From DATKWD01 sp963704815 (GTDB lineage: Bacteria; Actinomycetota; Acidimicrobiia; Acidimicrobiales; Salinilacustritrichaceae), in assembly GCA_963704815.1 (NCBI GenBank), contig CAVPHU010000001.1, positions 1,612,001-1,676,000 on the forward strand: a stretch of DNA of 64,000 nucleotides, in the 5' to 3' direction. The notes beneath the pieces were generated by a model that made no database searches, was not told where the DNA came from, and worked only from the letters and a program-made list of their open reading frames with translations. Numbering within the stretch: position 1 is the first letter of the stretch; each line of letters opens with the position of its first letter. The position numbers and the translations under genes are program-made. Shown piece by piece: positions 37,784 through 46,167 of this stretch.

Positions 37784-38544
37784 GGTTCGCTGAGGGGGCG
37801 ATCGGTCCGCAGCAGGTGGAGGAGGGTCTGGACCGAACCGATCTCGAGCTTGCGACTGATCCTGCGAAGGCTCGCATAGACGCTCGAGCGGCTCACGCCG
37901 AGCACCGATGCTGCCGACGAGACCGACGGCGACTGGCGCAAGGCATCGAGGAGCGCGAGTTGCTTGGACGTGAGTCCGGCGAAATCGATGTCGTCGACCA
38001 CCGGCAACGGAGTGTCGGACGCCACCAGGTCCGCGCGCTCGAGACGGGTGAGATGGACGCGCGGGACGACCTCGGCCGGGTGCCCGGTCTCGCTGCGGAC
38101 CAGGAGCTCGAGCGCCCGAGCCTGCGCGCGGCGGCGCTGGTCGATCTCGGGGCCGTCGGACAGCACACCGATCACGGCCTCGCGTAGGTGATCGGCGGAC
38201 ACGGGCTTGACGAGGTAGCGCACGGCGCCGGCCATGGCCCCGCGGAGCTGATCGGCCTCGGAGGCGAGCGAGCTGGCCGCCAACACGGGGATCTGGGCCA
38301 CGTCGGGGTCGTCGTGGGCTTTGAGCCGTTCCAGCATCGTCAACCCCTTCGAGACGTCCTCGTCGATGTCGATCACGATCAATTCGGGCAGTTCGGGCAA
38401 TTCGGGCAGTTCGGGCGTCGCGACCGCAGCCAGCGCGACATCCTCGTCGGCGACGCCCGTGACCCGATGCCCGTCCAACTCGAGGTCCACCTCGTGCCGA
38501 CGACGGACATCGGGGTCGCCGCCGACGACGAGGATCGAAGCCAT
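37780..38544 (-). CDS. Response regulator with atypical receiver and LuxR-like HTH
   Basis: 254 residues. Receiver-like domain with a candidate phospho-acceptor in VIDIDEDVSKG and the conserved Lys in YLVKPVSADHL. The C-terminus has a helix-turn-helix (LLDALRQSPSVSSAASVLG, then SRSSVYASLRRISRKLEIG). Residues about 48-58 are a Pro-Glu-Leu repeat from a 9-bp tandem repeat. No kinase gene is adjacent. It overlaps tilS by 4 bases. Confidence 0.75.
   Translation of the reverse strand: MASILVVGGDPDVRRRHEVDLELDGHRVTGVADEDVALAAVATPELPELPELPELIVIDIDEDVSKGLTMLERLKAHDDPDVAQIPVLAASSLASEADQLRGAMAGAVRYLVKPVSADHLREAVIGVLSDGPEIDQRRRAQARALELLVRSETGHPAEVVPRVHLTRLERADLVASDTPLPVVDDIDFAGLTSKQLALLDALRQSPSVSSAASVLGVSRSSVYASLRRISRKLEIGSVQTLLHLLRTDRPLSEP
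38381..38416. repeat. Four tandem 9-bp repeats within the regulator gene
   Basis: Four consecutive copies of A(A/G)TTCGGGC on the plus strand, alternating A and G at the second base. They encode the repeated Pro-Glu-Leu of the regulator at a loop of the receiver domain. In-frame copy-number change would be tolerated. Confidence 0.8.
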
Positions 38545-38559
38545 CTCAGTGGCCTCTGC

Positions 38560-39633
38560 TCATGTCACCAGTTCTTCGGAGAGCGCTGCTCGCTCGATCC
38601 ACTCCTGTGGGTCGCGGATCTCCTCGAGCGTCGGCAGCCACTCGGGACCCCGCCAGACCGCATCGATGCCACGAGGGCCGCGTGCGGCCTCGATGGCGGC
38701 GATGAAGCGCTCGCCCTGTTCGTACTGATTGAGCTTCGCCTCGAGGCCGACGAGGCGTTGGACGAGGCGGGCCATCCCGCGAGCCTGGTTGCGACGCTCA
38801 CGCAGCACGCGGGAGAAGCGCTCGGCGTGCAGCACGTGGCCGATGCCGGCGCGGTCCATCGTCACGTCGCCGTGTCCTTCGAGCAGCGACATGAGGCCAC
38901 CGACCTTCTGGATCGCGGCCCGTTGGTCGTCGTTGGCGAGCAGCGTCACCACACCCCCGTCCTCGAAGGGCGATCGGCCCGACCGCACGTCCTCGAGCAC
39001 GCGGAGCACCGCATCGATGAACCGCTTCGGATCTGGGTCGATGTTCGACAGGGTCTTGTCGATCAGCGACAGGTAGTGCTCGCGCATCCAGGGCACGCCG
39101 GTGAACTGGGCCCGGTGGGTGACCTCGTGGAGCGCGAGCCAGAGACGGAAGTCGCGCGGCGGGAAGGCGAACCGCTTCTCGAGCGCCAGCACGTTGGGAC
39201 CGACGTAGTAGACGACATCCTGCTCGCCCGCATCGTCGTCGTCGACGACGAGCATGTCGTACTGCCCGAGCACGCGCGCCGACATCCAACCGAGGAGCAT
39301 GCCGACCTCGAGGCCGGCCGCCCGTCGGGCCAGCGGTGCCATGCCGCCGACGGGCATCCGCTCGGCGAGCCGGTCGGTCACCGGGCGGAGCAGCCGCTGG
39401 AAGCTCGCGACGTTGGCGCGGATCCATCCCGCTCGGTCGGTGAGCCGGGCGGTGGCCGGGCCGTCGAGGGAACGCAGACCGGTCTCGGCCTCGACCAGTT
39501 CTTCGGCGAGCGCGGTGAGTTCGGCGAAGTCGGGGGCGAGCGAGTCGTAGTGGTACGACCCGCTGAAGGGCTCGCGGCCCGAGACCCGGACCGCGACCCG
39601 CTCGGCGAGGTCCCAGTCGACGGGTTCAGCCAC
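38560..39633 (-). CDS. Zinc-dependent metalloprotease-like, DUF2342 (hydrolase/coenzyme F420 biosynthesis-associated family)
   Basis: 357 residues from a GTG. The zincin motif HExxH appears in LALHEVTHRAQF; VYYVGPNVLALEKRFAFPPRDF and GHVLHAERFSRVLRERRNQARG are shared with actinobacterial DUF2342 proteins, located next to tilS/hpt in M. tuberculosis (Rv3626c). The ATG-terminated small membrane gene ends 6 bp upstream. Its substrate is unknown. Confidence 0.82.
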   Translation of the reverse strand: MAEPVDWDLAERVAVRVSGREPFSGSYHYDSLAPDFAELTALAEELVEAETGLRSLDGPATARLTDRAGWIRANVASFQRLLRPVTDRLAERMPVGGMAPLARRAAGLEVGMLLGWMSARVLGQYDMLVVDDDDAGEQDVVYYVGPNVLALEKRFAFPPRDFRLWLALHEVTHRAQFTGVPWMREHYLSLIDKTLSNIDPDPKRFIDAVLRVLEDVRSGRSPFEDGGVVTLLANDDQRAAIQKVGGLMSLLEGHGDVTMDRAGIGHVLHAERFSRVLRERRNQARGMARLVQRLVGLEAKLNQYEQGERFIAAIEAARGPRGIDAVWRGPEWLPTLEEIRDPQEWIERAALSEELVT

Positions 39634-39639
39634 GACGGC

Positions 39640-39768
39640 TCAGTTCTTGTCCGGGTACCGGGGGGCGACGACCTTCTTGAGGTAGCCACCAATGGTGACG
39701 ACGAGCAGGATGACGGCCAGAGCGACGATCGGGACGGCGATCCAGTAGTGCCAGACGACAGCGAGCAT
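39640..39768 (-). CDS. Short single-pass membrane protein (42 residues)
   Basis: ATG at 39768, stop at 39642-39640. The sequence is MLAVVWHYWIAVPIVALAVI... with one strong transmembrane helix (residues about 8-28), then GGYLKKVVAPRYPDKN, a basic end. It ends 6 bp before the metalloprotease GTG. No ribosome site is visible; TATCCT at 39781-39776 would make a leaderless start. Operon position and clean hydrophobic/basic pattern suggest it is real, possibly a partner of the metalloprotease. Confidence 0.6.
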   Translation of the reverse strand: MLAVVWHYWIAVPIVALAVILLVVTIGGYLKKVVAPRYPDKN

Positions 39769-39936
39769 GCTGCCGAGGATAGAGGTTGACGGGCGAGGAG
39801 CTACACCTCCAGCACTTTGCCGCGCGTCCTCGGCACCTCAATGAGCGCGTGCAGCGCACACCACTCGCCGTCGTTGCAGCTCCGGGCCGGGTGTCGCAAC
39901 CCGGGGGCCGGGGGGCTCTCTTCCGAGAACGAGGAG

Positions 39937-40170
39937 CTACTCGGCGTGGCCGATGGCCTCGCCGATGCGAGCCCGAAGCGACTCGGGCACCCGCTCCTGA
40001 CACTTGGTCTGCACGACCAGACGAAGTTCGGCTTCGAAGTCGTAGGCCTCGAAGCACGGGGGGCAGGCGTCGAGGTGGGCCTGCACCACCATTCGCTTCT
40101 CGTCGGTCATCTCACCGTCGAGGAAGTGATAGAGCTCGTGGAGCGTGTCGGAGCAGTTGTGGTCAGCCAT
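39937..40170 (-). CDS. rsrA: Zinc-containing anti-sigma factor RsrA-like (mycothiol system)
   Basis: 77 residues from ATG 40170. The Zn/thiol-sensing motif HxxxCxxC is present (AHLDACPPC), with an additional Cys at residue 6 (HNCSDTL). It binds SigR and releases it under disulfide stress. It follows sigR by 10 bp, as in Streptomyces and mycobacteria. An upstream in-frame extension overlapping sigR is unlikely. Confidence 0.88.
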   Translation of the reverse strand: MADHNCSDTLHELYHFLDGEMTDEKRMVVQAHLDACPPCFEAYDFEAELRLVVQTKCQERVPESLRARIGEAIGHAE

Positions 40171-40180
40171 GAGTGCGGTG

Positions 40181-40783
40181 TCAGCCAGTGGGTTCGGAAG
40201 CCGGTGAGGCCACTTCGTCCGGGTCATCGACCAGGCCTCGGCGGCGTGCGAACTCGTACAACCGTTGTTGCATACCTTTTCTTCCCCGGTGCAGGCGGCT
40301 CATCACGGTCCCGATCGGAACGTCGAGGATCTCCGCGATCTCCTTGTAGGAGAATCCCTCGACGTCGGCCAGCATCACGGCCATCCGGAACTGTTCGGGC
40401 AGGTCCTCGAGCGCCTCTTTGACCTCGGCCTCGGCGAAGAGGTCCATCAGCTCGTCTTCGGCACTGCGCCCGGCACGAGCCGCCTCGAGGCCGCCCATTC
40501 GCCGGTAGAGGTAGAGATCCTCCACCTCGTCGAGCTCGGACTCGTCGGGCCGACGCTTCTTGGCCCGATAGGTGTTGATGTAGGTGTTCGTGAGGATGCG
40601 GAACAGCCAGGCCTTGAGGTTGGTGCCCTCCTGGAACCCTTCGAACCCGCGGTACCCCTTGAGGTAGGTCTCCTGTACCAGGTCTTCGGCATCGGCAGGG
40701 TTGCGGGTCATCCGCATGGCGCCGGCGTAGAGCGTGTCCATGAGCGGCATCGCCTGGTCTGCGAAGGTCGCCGGATCTGCCAC
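40181..40783 (-). CDS. sigR: ECF RNA polymerase sigma factor SigR/SigH-like
   Basis: 200 residues from a GTG at 40783. Region 2: LYAGAMRMTRNPADAEDLVQETYLKGYRG; region 4: MLADVEGFSYKEIAEILDVPIGTVMSRLHRGRK. It directs thiol-oxidative stress genes and is held by RsrA downstream. In many Actinobacteria its own promoter is autoregulated; I did not identify a GGAAT-N18-GTT box here. Confidence 0.9.
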   Translation of the reverse strand: MADPATFADQAMPLMDTLYAGAMRMTRNPADAEDLVQETYLKGYRGFEGFQEGTNLKAWLFRILTNTYINTYRAKKRRPDESELDEVEDLYLYRRMGGLEAARAGRSAEDELMDLFAEAEVKEALEDLPEQFRMAVMLADVEGFSYKEIAEILDVPIGTVMSRLHRGRKGMQQRLYEFARRRGLVDDPDEVASPASEPTG

Positions 40784-40829
40784 GACGGCCGAACCTAACC
40801 CGGCACACGCCCGGGTGCGAACGGAGCAA

Positions 40830-41354
40830 TCAATCGTTCGGACCGCTCCGGACGAACTCCTCGGCGAGCAGGTCCATGAGGAGCCCGTCGTGGAACGGAC
40901 CGCCATCGATGCTCTCGTACTTCCGCATCACCCCGACCGCCCTGAACCCGACCTTCTCGTAGCAGCGGACCGCCGGCGCGTTGTCGGCGGCCGGGTCGAT
41001 GGTGATGCGGTGGTGACCCTCGTGGTCGATGAGGTGCGCGACGAGGGTGCGCACCGCATCGGTGCCGAAGCCCTGTCCGTGCTCGGCCGGGTGGAGGTAG
41101 ATGTCGATGCCGGCGTGGCGATGGTCGTCGTCTTCTTCTTCGTGCCATTGGATCGACCCGATGACCGCGCCGTCGGGCCGCTCGATGGCGAGCACCTCGA
41201 CATCCGGATCATCCATGCCGGCTCGGATGTCGTCGTCGTGGCTCGATCCCCACCGCGCCGCCACCTCGGGGGTGGATCTGATGGCGACCAGCGACTCGAG
41301 GTCGGCGTCGGTGACCGGGCGGAGGCGGACGAGTGCGCCATCCAACGACGTCAT
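40830..41354 (-). CDS. GNAT-family N-acetyltransferase
   Basis: 174 residues from ATG 41354. Typical GNAT acetyl-CoA motif A (EHGQGFGTDAVRTLVAHL) and motif B (NAPAVRCYEKVGFRAVGVMRKY), closest to the aminoglycoside 6'-acetyltransferase/ RimJ-like group. Substrate unknown. It is convergent with nothing and co-directional with sigR. Confidence 0.85.
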   Translation of the reverse strand: MTSLDGALVRLRPVTDADLESLVAIRSTPEVAARWGSSHDDDIRAGMDDPDVEVLAIERPDGAVIGSIQWHEEEDDDHRHAGIDIYLHPAEHGQGFGTDAVRTLVAHLIDHEGHHRITIDPAADNAPAVRCYEKVGFRAVGVMRKYESIDGGPFHDGLLMDLLAEEFVRSGPND

Positions 41355-41370
41355 CGCAGCACGCGGCGCG

Positions 41371-41634
41371 TCAGCCGGTGACGTCGACGGTCCAGCTGTG
41401 CCCGCATGCCGGGCAGTGCTGTTCGCGCACGTCGTTCCGGAGGTCGATGGCATCGAGCAGACTCGGGCTCTGACACTCCGGGCACGGAACGGACTCGGGG
41501 AATCGGCTCGGATGCGCGAGTTTGCGCAACCGTCGACGGGTCGCGTCGGCGCCGGTCATGTCGAGCACGATGTCGGGATCGACCGACGCCGCCTCGGAGC
41601 GTTGCTCGGGGTCGTCTCGTCGAAAGTCCGCCAC
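41371..41634 (-). CDS. Small zinc-ribbon protein
   Basis: 87 residues. GTG start at 41634 with GGAGG 5 nt upstream. Two CxxC pairs, CPEC and CPAC, form a zinc ribbon at the C-terminal half. Predicted nucleic-acid-binding or structural role only. It ends 16 bp before the acetyltransferase gene and is divergent from the DUF4097 gene across 154 bp that contain a hairpin (41675-41700). Confidence 0.7.
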   Translation of the reverse strand: MADFRRDDPEQRSEAASVDPDIVLDMTGADATRRRLRKLAHPSRFPESVPCPECQSPSLLDAIDLRNDVREQHCPACGHSWTVDVTG

Positions 41635-41788
41635 CGTCGCCTCCCTTCGGCCGCTTCGGTTCGAGACTACCGATGGCCTCGCGCCCAAAAGGGGGAGGCC
41701 GCGCACACCTGAGACAAGCGACACATCTGCTTGGTCGAGGTCGTGTGGCCACCTAGGGTCCAGCGGCGCGTCACGACGAAGGAGTGAC

Positions 41789-42505
41789 ATGAGCGAACCG
41801 CACGAGGGGATGGATGTCGTCGCTCGTTCTCCGCACCCCCTCCGGTCCGGAGCTGGGGTCGAGGCGGCATCGCTTCGTGTGTCGACCACCAACGGTCGCG
41901 TTCGGGTGATCGGGGAGGACCGACGCGACGTCGCCGTGAGCGGCAGAGCCGAGGTGACCGAGGACGGTGGTCAGACCACGGTGAGCGGTACCAACGATCC
42001 GGTCGTCGTGCGGGTCCCGCTCGGCTGCGACGTCATCGCGGGCACCACCAACGGGCGGGTCACACTCGAGGGCGCGGTCGGCGACGTGGCCGTGGTGAGC
42101 CAGTCAGGCCGAGTGAGCATCGAACAGGCCACAGCCGCTGATGTCCGAACCGCCAGCGCACGGATCGAAGCCGGCCGCATCACCGGCCAACTCCGAGCGC
42201 ACACGACGAGCGGTCGGGTCACGGTGGCAGCCTGCGGCCCCGCCGAAGTGTCGACGGTGAGTGGTCGAATCACCCTGTCCGAGGTGGCCGGAGCCGTCCA
42301 CGCTCATTGCACCAGCGGCCGCATCGAGATCTCTCTGGTCACCGCCGACGACGTCGAGGCCGAGACCGTGTCGGGCCGCATCACCGTGGCGTTGCCACCC
42401 GGGGTCCGTTGGCACCAGCCCTCCGATGCTTCCGACGAGCCGCCCGGCGATGCCGAGTGCACGGTCTTGGCCCGCTCGGTCAGCGGTCGCGTCACCGTCT
42501 CCTAG
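41789..42505 (+). CDS. DUF4097-type beta-helical repeat protein
   Basis: 238 residues from ATG 41789 (ribosome site GGAG). No signal peptide. Repeating short strands with the recurring sequence TTNGRVTL, SQSGRVSI, TTSGRVTV, TVSGRITL and so on, the DUF4097 beta-solenoid. Stop and the start of the adjacent cyclase are 2 bp apart. In other bacteria DUF4097 proteins attend envelope-stress anti-sigma systems; here it is next to a cyclase. Confidence 0.8.
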   Translation: MSEPHEGMDVVARSPHPLRSGAGVEAASLRVSTTNGRVRVIGEDRRDVAVSGRAEVTEDGGQTTVSGTNDPVVVRVPLGCDVIAGTTNGRVTLEGAVGDVAVVSQSGRVSIEQATAADVRTASARIEAGRITGQLRAHTTSGRVTVAACGPAEVSTVSGRITLSEVAGAVHAHCTSGRIEISLVTADDVEAETVSGRITVALPPGVRWHQPSDASDEPPGDAECTVLARSVSGRVTVS

Positions 42506-42507
42506 CC

Positions 42508-43041
42508 GTGCCTGGGGCGAACACCGAGGTCGACGTCCGGGTCGGTGCCATCCTCTTCACCGACCTCGTGGGATTCACCGAGTACACCGACGCCGTGGGC
42601 GATGCGGCGGCGGTGCGCGTGCTCGACGCGCAGTCGGCGATCCTGCAGCCGCTGCTCGAGGGACGCGCCGACGCCCGACTCGTCAAGGAGATCGGTGACG
42701 GACTGATGGTGTGGTTCGGGTCGGCCGCGGACGGCCTCACCTGCGCCATCGACTTCCTCGACGCCGTCAACGAGGCTCGAAGGTGCGACCGGTTCCCGCT
42801 CGCCGTGCGTCTCGGTGTGCACCACGGCGAGGCCATCGCCCGCGGCCACGATCTGGTCGGGCAGACCGTGAACGTCGCCTCCCGCGTCGCCGACCTCGCC
42901 GGACCGAGCGAGCTCCTCGTGTCCGAGGACGCCCTCCGTGCCTGTGGAGATCAGCAACCACCGGTCCGGCTCCAGCCCGTGGGGCCGGCATCGGTTCGGG
43001 GCGTGCAAGAGCCGATCTGGCTCCACCGATTCGGCAACTGA
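42508..43041 (+). CDS. Class III adenylate cyclase, single catalytic domain
   Basis: 177 residues from GTG 42508. All expected active-site residues can be seen: metal Asp in LFTDLVGFT and in EIGDGLMVW, adenine-selecting Lys in RLVKEIGDG, then DLVGQTVNVASRV with Asp, Asn and Arg. It probably makes cAMP as a homodimer. No sensor domain or membrane segment is fused. Likely co-translated with the DUF4097 gene, which may be its sensor or partner. Confidence 0.85.
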   Translation: MPGANTEVDVRVGAILFTDLVGFTEYTDAVGDAAAVRVLDAQSAILQPLLEGRADARLVKEIGDGLMVWFGSAADGLTCAIDFLDAVNEARRCDRFPLAVRLGVHHGEAIARGHDLVGQTVNVASRVADLAGPSELLVSEDALRACGDQQPPVRLQPVGPASVRGVQEPIWLHRFGN

Positions 43042-43058
43042 GCGGGCAGGAGCGCCGA

Positions 43059-43793
43059 TCAGCACTCGGCTTCGAAGTCGGCACGCGACGCCGCGAACGT
43101 CGCGAGGCGGCTCATCACCTCGGCGGAACAGGTGTAGGTGGTGCCACTGTTGATGAGCTGGAATCCCGGCGTGTACAGCTCGGTGGAGAAGAACCCGTCC
43201 TCGGGGCTGAACAACGGCTCGGCCAGCTTTCGGGTCAGCTCCCAGGCTCCGCTCGCCTGCTCCCCCGGACTCGCGAACGGCGAGGTGATGTCGAGCCGGA
43301 TCAGATTCTGTGTGGGATCCAGTTCGAAGAGGTCGACCGACTCGACGTTGGGGTCGGCCGCCAAAATCTCGGCGAGCTGGACGCGATTGACCTCGAACAC
43401 CTCGCTGACGGCGGCCCTTGCGATGTCGGGGGTGACCTCGACCGTCGGCGTCGATGCCGCGGTCGTCGTGGTCGTCGCAGGCGGCTCGGTCGTGCTCGCG
43501 GTGGTGGTCGACACCGCCGTGCTCGAGGTCGAGGTGTTCTCGCCGGTCGCGACCGACTCGTCTGCATCCCCGGGGTCGAGGATCTGGCCCACCGCCGCTC
43601 CCGCAGCGAGCCCGATCAGGGCGACGACCACCACGGCCCACGTGGGCACCACACGCCGATTCAGCCACGGACCGTGCGTACGCGACGCTGCTTCGGTCGG
43701 GCGTTGGGCCGGCCGAGGTGAAACGGGCGGCGGAGGCGTCGAAGCCGCAGGGAGGCTGAGCTCATCACCCACATCGTCGTCGCCTGGTTCCAC
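43059..43793 (-). CDS. Membrane-anchored exported protein, paralog A (unknown family)
   Basis: 244 residues. One transmembrane segment near residues 50-70 (VPTWAVVVVALIGLAAGAAVG), a Thr/Ser-rich linker, and a C-terminal domain of about 120 residues. The domain shares LAEPLFSPEDGFFSTELYTPG, TTYTCSAEVMSRLA and a C-terminal Cys with the protein at 44911-45693. Two conserved Cys may form a disulfide. GTG start at 43793. No known domain recognised. Confidence 0.7.
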   Translation of the reverse strand: MEPGDDDVGDELSLPAASTPPPPVSPRPAQRPTEAASRTHGPWLNRRVVPTWAVVVVALIGLAAGAAVGQILDPGDADESVATGENTSTSSTAVSTTTASTTEPPATTTTTAASTPTVEVTPDIARAAVSEVFEVNRVQLAEILAADPNVESVDLFELDPTQNLIRLDITSPFASPGEQASGAWELTRKLAEPLFSPEDGFFSTELYTPGFQLINSGTTYTCSAEVMSRLATFAASRADFEAEC

Positions 43794-43878
43794 GGTCCGG
43801 AGACTCTAGACGGACGCAACGGGGCCCGAGCCGCGGGCCCGCCTAGAGTCGTGCCGTCGACCGCTCGAGGGGACCGAG

Positions 43879-44310
43879 GTGGCTGAGAACAAGACGCAGG
43901 TGACCGAGATCGATCCCGCGGCATTCGTCGCATCGGTCGAGCATCCGACTCGCCGGGCCGACGCCGAGGTGCTCCTCGATCTGATGGAGAGGGTCACGGG
44001 GTGCGCTCCGAAGATGTGGGGCCCGTCCATCGTCGGATTCGGCCGCTACCACTACCGCTACGAGAGCGGTCGCGAGGGCGACTTCATGCTGACCGGGTTC
44101 TCGCCCCGCAAGTCCAACCTGGTGCTCTATGTGCTCCCCGGATACGACGACATCGGCGACCAGCTCGCCGACCTCGGCAAGCACCGGATCGGCAAGAGCT
44201 GCCTCTACGTCAACAAGCTCGCCGACATCGACCTCGACGTGCTCGAACGGATCATCGCCGACGGCGTCGACACGATGCGGGCCACCTACGAGACGGTCGA
44301 CGACGAGTAG
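43879..44310 (+). CDS. DUF1801-family protein (YdhG-like)
   Basis: 143 residues from GTG 43879. The DUF1801 pattern is clear: DAEVLLDLMERVTGCAPKMWGPSIVGFGRYHYRYESG, FMLTGFSPRKSNLVLYV and GKSCLYVNKLADIDLDVLERII. A small widespread fold with no established biochemical role. Its 3' end overlaps the last residues of the opposing gene at 44286-44528. Confidence 0.82.
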   Translation: MAENKTQVTEIDPAAFVASVEHPTRRADAEVLLDLMERVTGCAPKMWGPSIVGFGRYHYRYESGREGDFMLTGFSPRKSNLVLYVLPGYDDIGDQLADLGKHRIGKSCLYVNKLADIDLDVLERIIADGVDTMRATYETVDDE

Positions 44311-44528
44311 GAGGAGGCTCGCGGGGCCTCACCGAGCCTGACCAGCCGCGAGCGCACGTCGTGCGCCGCTCGCCCGTGGAACGCCGCAATCTCGTCGAGT
44401 GATGCCCCTCGCCGGAACTCGACGCGAAGCGCCCGCTCCTCGGCTGCGGACCACGAGTCGGACGCCGGCCCGCCGAAACGGGTCGCACGGCGTCTGGTCT
44501 GTTCTGCTCTCGCCACTGATGACGTCAT
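44286..44528 (-). CDS. Small helical (SANT/HTH-like) protein, copy 1
   Basis: 80 residues from ATG 44528. Core WSAAEERALRVEFRRGASLDE IAAFHGRAAHDVRSRLVRLGEA resembles a SANT/Myb-like or sigma-4-like helix-turn-helix. It is a paralog of the gene at 44681-44914. Both genes share the 15-nt start region GGAGGGCTGCGATGA. Divergent head-to-head from that copy. DNA binding is a guess from pattern. Confidence 0.62.
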   Translation of the reverse strand: MTSSVARAEQTRRRATRFGGPASDSWSAAEERALRVEFRRGASLDEIAAFHGRAAHDVRSRLVRLGEAPRASSYSSSTVS

Positions 44529-44680
44529 CGCAGCCCTCCTGGTGCGCGGTCAACACCGACGTCATCGGCCGGTCGGTCGGCCCGCTTGAGTGAACCGAGA
44601 GCCAGGTTCGCCCCCTCGGGGTCAAGTTGCGTCGACGGCACGCCGAAGAAGAGTGCTGCGTGCGCATCTGGAGGGCTGCG

Positions 44681-44914
44681 ATGAGATCACGGGCGACAGA
44701 CACGAACGAAGTCCACGGGGACGATCATCCTGGGACGGCGGTCCTCGGTGCCTGGTCCGAGGGCGAGGACCAAGCGCTGCTCGACGAGTACGGCCGCGGC
44801 TGCTCGCTGGACGAGTTGGCCGGGCTGCACCGACGGGCGGTTCACGACGTCCGTGCACGACTCGCCGGCCTCGGCGAGGCCGAGCCGACGGCGCAGGGCG
44901 GTACCCGGGGATGA
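44681..44914 (+). CDS. Small helical (SANT/HTH-like) protein, copy 2
   Basis: 77 residues from ATG 44681 with GGAGGG 6 nt upstream. The core WSEGEDQALLDEYGRGCSLDE is close to copy 1. Its stop overlaps the start of paralog B (ATGA at 44911), so the two are translated together. This suggests a regulator-like small protein coupled to an exported membrane protein. Confidence 0.62.
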   Translation: MRSRATDTNEVHGDDHPGTAVLGAWSEGEDQALLDEYGRGCSLDELAGLHRRAVHDVRARLAGLGEAEPTAQGGTRG

Positions 44915-45693
44915 GCGAGCAGACACGAGCCAGCGAGGGCGAGCGGGGTGCAGTCGATCCACCGACCGGGCAGCCGGCTCCACAGCGGCCGGAGCGCAGG
45001 CCGGAGTCCACCGCCATGTCCGTCACGCCGGTGCCCCGCCGCCGCCGAGCCTCCGACCATGCACCACCGGTTCCGGCCTGGCGACGGCCGACCGTGCCGG
45101 CCTGGGCCCTCGTCGCGGTCGCGGTGCTCATGCTGGCCCTCGGTGGAGCCGCGGGCCGCTCGCTGGCCCCCACGTCAGATGCGTCGGCCGCGACGGCAGC
45201 GGTCCCGACCCCGGCACCGTCTCGGGTGGCGATCGACGAGCCCGGCACCCCGACCTCCGATTCGGTCGAGCCCTCGGTCGAGCCCTCGGTCGAGCCCTCG
45301 ACGGACGCCTCAGCACCGGTGACCAGAGACGTCTCGAAGGCCTCGGTGAGCTGGGTGTTCAACCGAACACACGCTCAGCTCGTGGAGATCATCGAGCAGG
45401 ACCCCGGTGTCGCATCGGTCGAACGGTTCGAACTCGATCTCGACGCGGATGTCATCCATCTCGAGTTCAGCTCGTCGCTGAATCGCAGTAGCGACGTGGG
45501 CACCGCCTCGACGCTGATCCGACGCTTGGCGGAGCCGATGTTCAGCCCCGACGGCGGGTCGTTCTTCACCGAGCTGTACACACCCGGCCTGGCCGTCACG
45601 ACCGGAGGGACCAGCTACACCTGCAGCTCGGACACCATGATCCGTCTCGCGAAGTTCGGCGCCACCGAGAGCGACTTCGCGAGCAACTGCTGA
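44911..45693 (+). CDS. Membrane-anchored exported protein, paralog B (unknown family)
   Basis: 260 residues from ATG 44911. Architecture mirrors paralog A: proline-rich N-terminus, transmembrane segment (VPAWALVAVAVLMLALGGAAG), Ser/Thr/Glu linker with a threefold Ser-Val-Glu-Pro repeat from a 12-bp tandem repeat (45262-45297), then the shared domain LAEPMFSPDGGSFFTELYTPG, TSYTCSSDTMIRLAKF, ending in Cys. Coupled to the small gene upstream. Function unknown. Confidence 0.7.
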   Translation: MSEQTRASEGERGAVDPPTGQPAPQRPERRPESTAMSVTPVPRRRRASDHAPPVPAWRRPTVPAWALVAVAVLMLALGGAAGRSLAPTSDASAATAAVPTPAPSRVAIDEPGTPTSDSVEPSVEPSVEPSTDASAPVTRDVSKASVSWVFNRTHAQLVEIIEQDPGVASVERFELDLDADVIHLEFSSSLNRSSDVGTASTLIRRLAEPMFSPDGGSFFTELYTPGLAVTTGGTSYTCSSDTMIRLAKFGATESDFASNC

Positions 45694-46167
45694 CGCGCTG
45701 ATCGTGCCGGCACCCCGGTGTCGCACATCGCAGCCGAACCGAACCCACGCTCGTCATCGGTGCCCGCGACCGACGCTCATCGGCCTTTCGGCCAGGTCGG
45801 CACCTCTCAGCGGGATGATCGCCGGAGACACGGTGGCGGCCGGACGTCGGTGAGCCTGGCTGACCTCGGGACGATCAGGGTGATGAGAACTCGGCGGCGA
45901 AGCCGCCGAGGCGCCGTTCAGTGTCGGTTGTCAGGTGGGCCGTCTCGGCAACGTAGAAGCATGCCGCTCGACGATCGACGGCTGAGCCGACGCGGGTTGC
46001 CGCACGCGAGCCGGCCGGCATCGAGGGCGCTATTGCCGACGCCCCCCGACGATCGCCGGATCGGACGACCGGTCGAGCTGCCTGCGCCTGCGCCGGAAGC
46101 GCGCGAGGAAACCCGGACCCAGGCGATGTCCGGTGCGCGGGAAGCCGGCCAGCGCCGAGCGTCCGAC
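45694..46167. other. Gene-free stretch with one hairpin
   Basis: 474 bp between paralog B and the DUF7144 gene. I find no supportable coding region. A 9-bp hairpin (CTCGGCGGC, loop GAA, GCCGCCGAG) at 45890-45910 may be a terminator. Composition is slightly looser than the neighbours, consistent with an insertion scar, but no transposase is seen. Confidence 0.5.
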
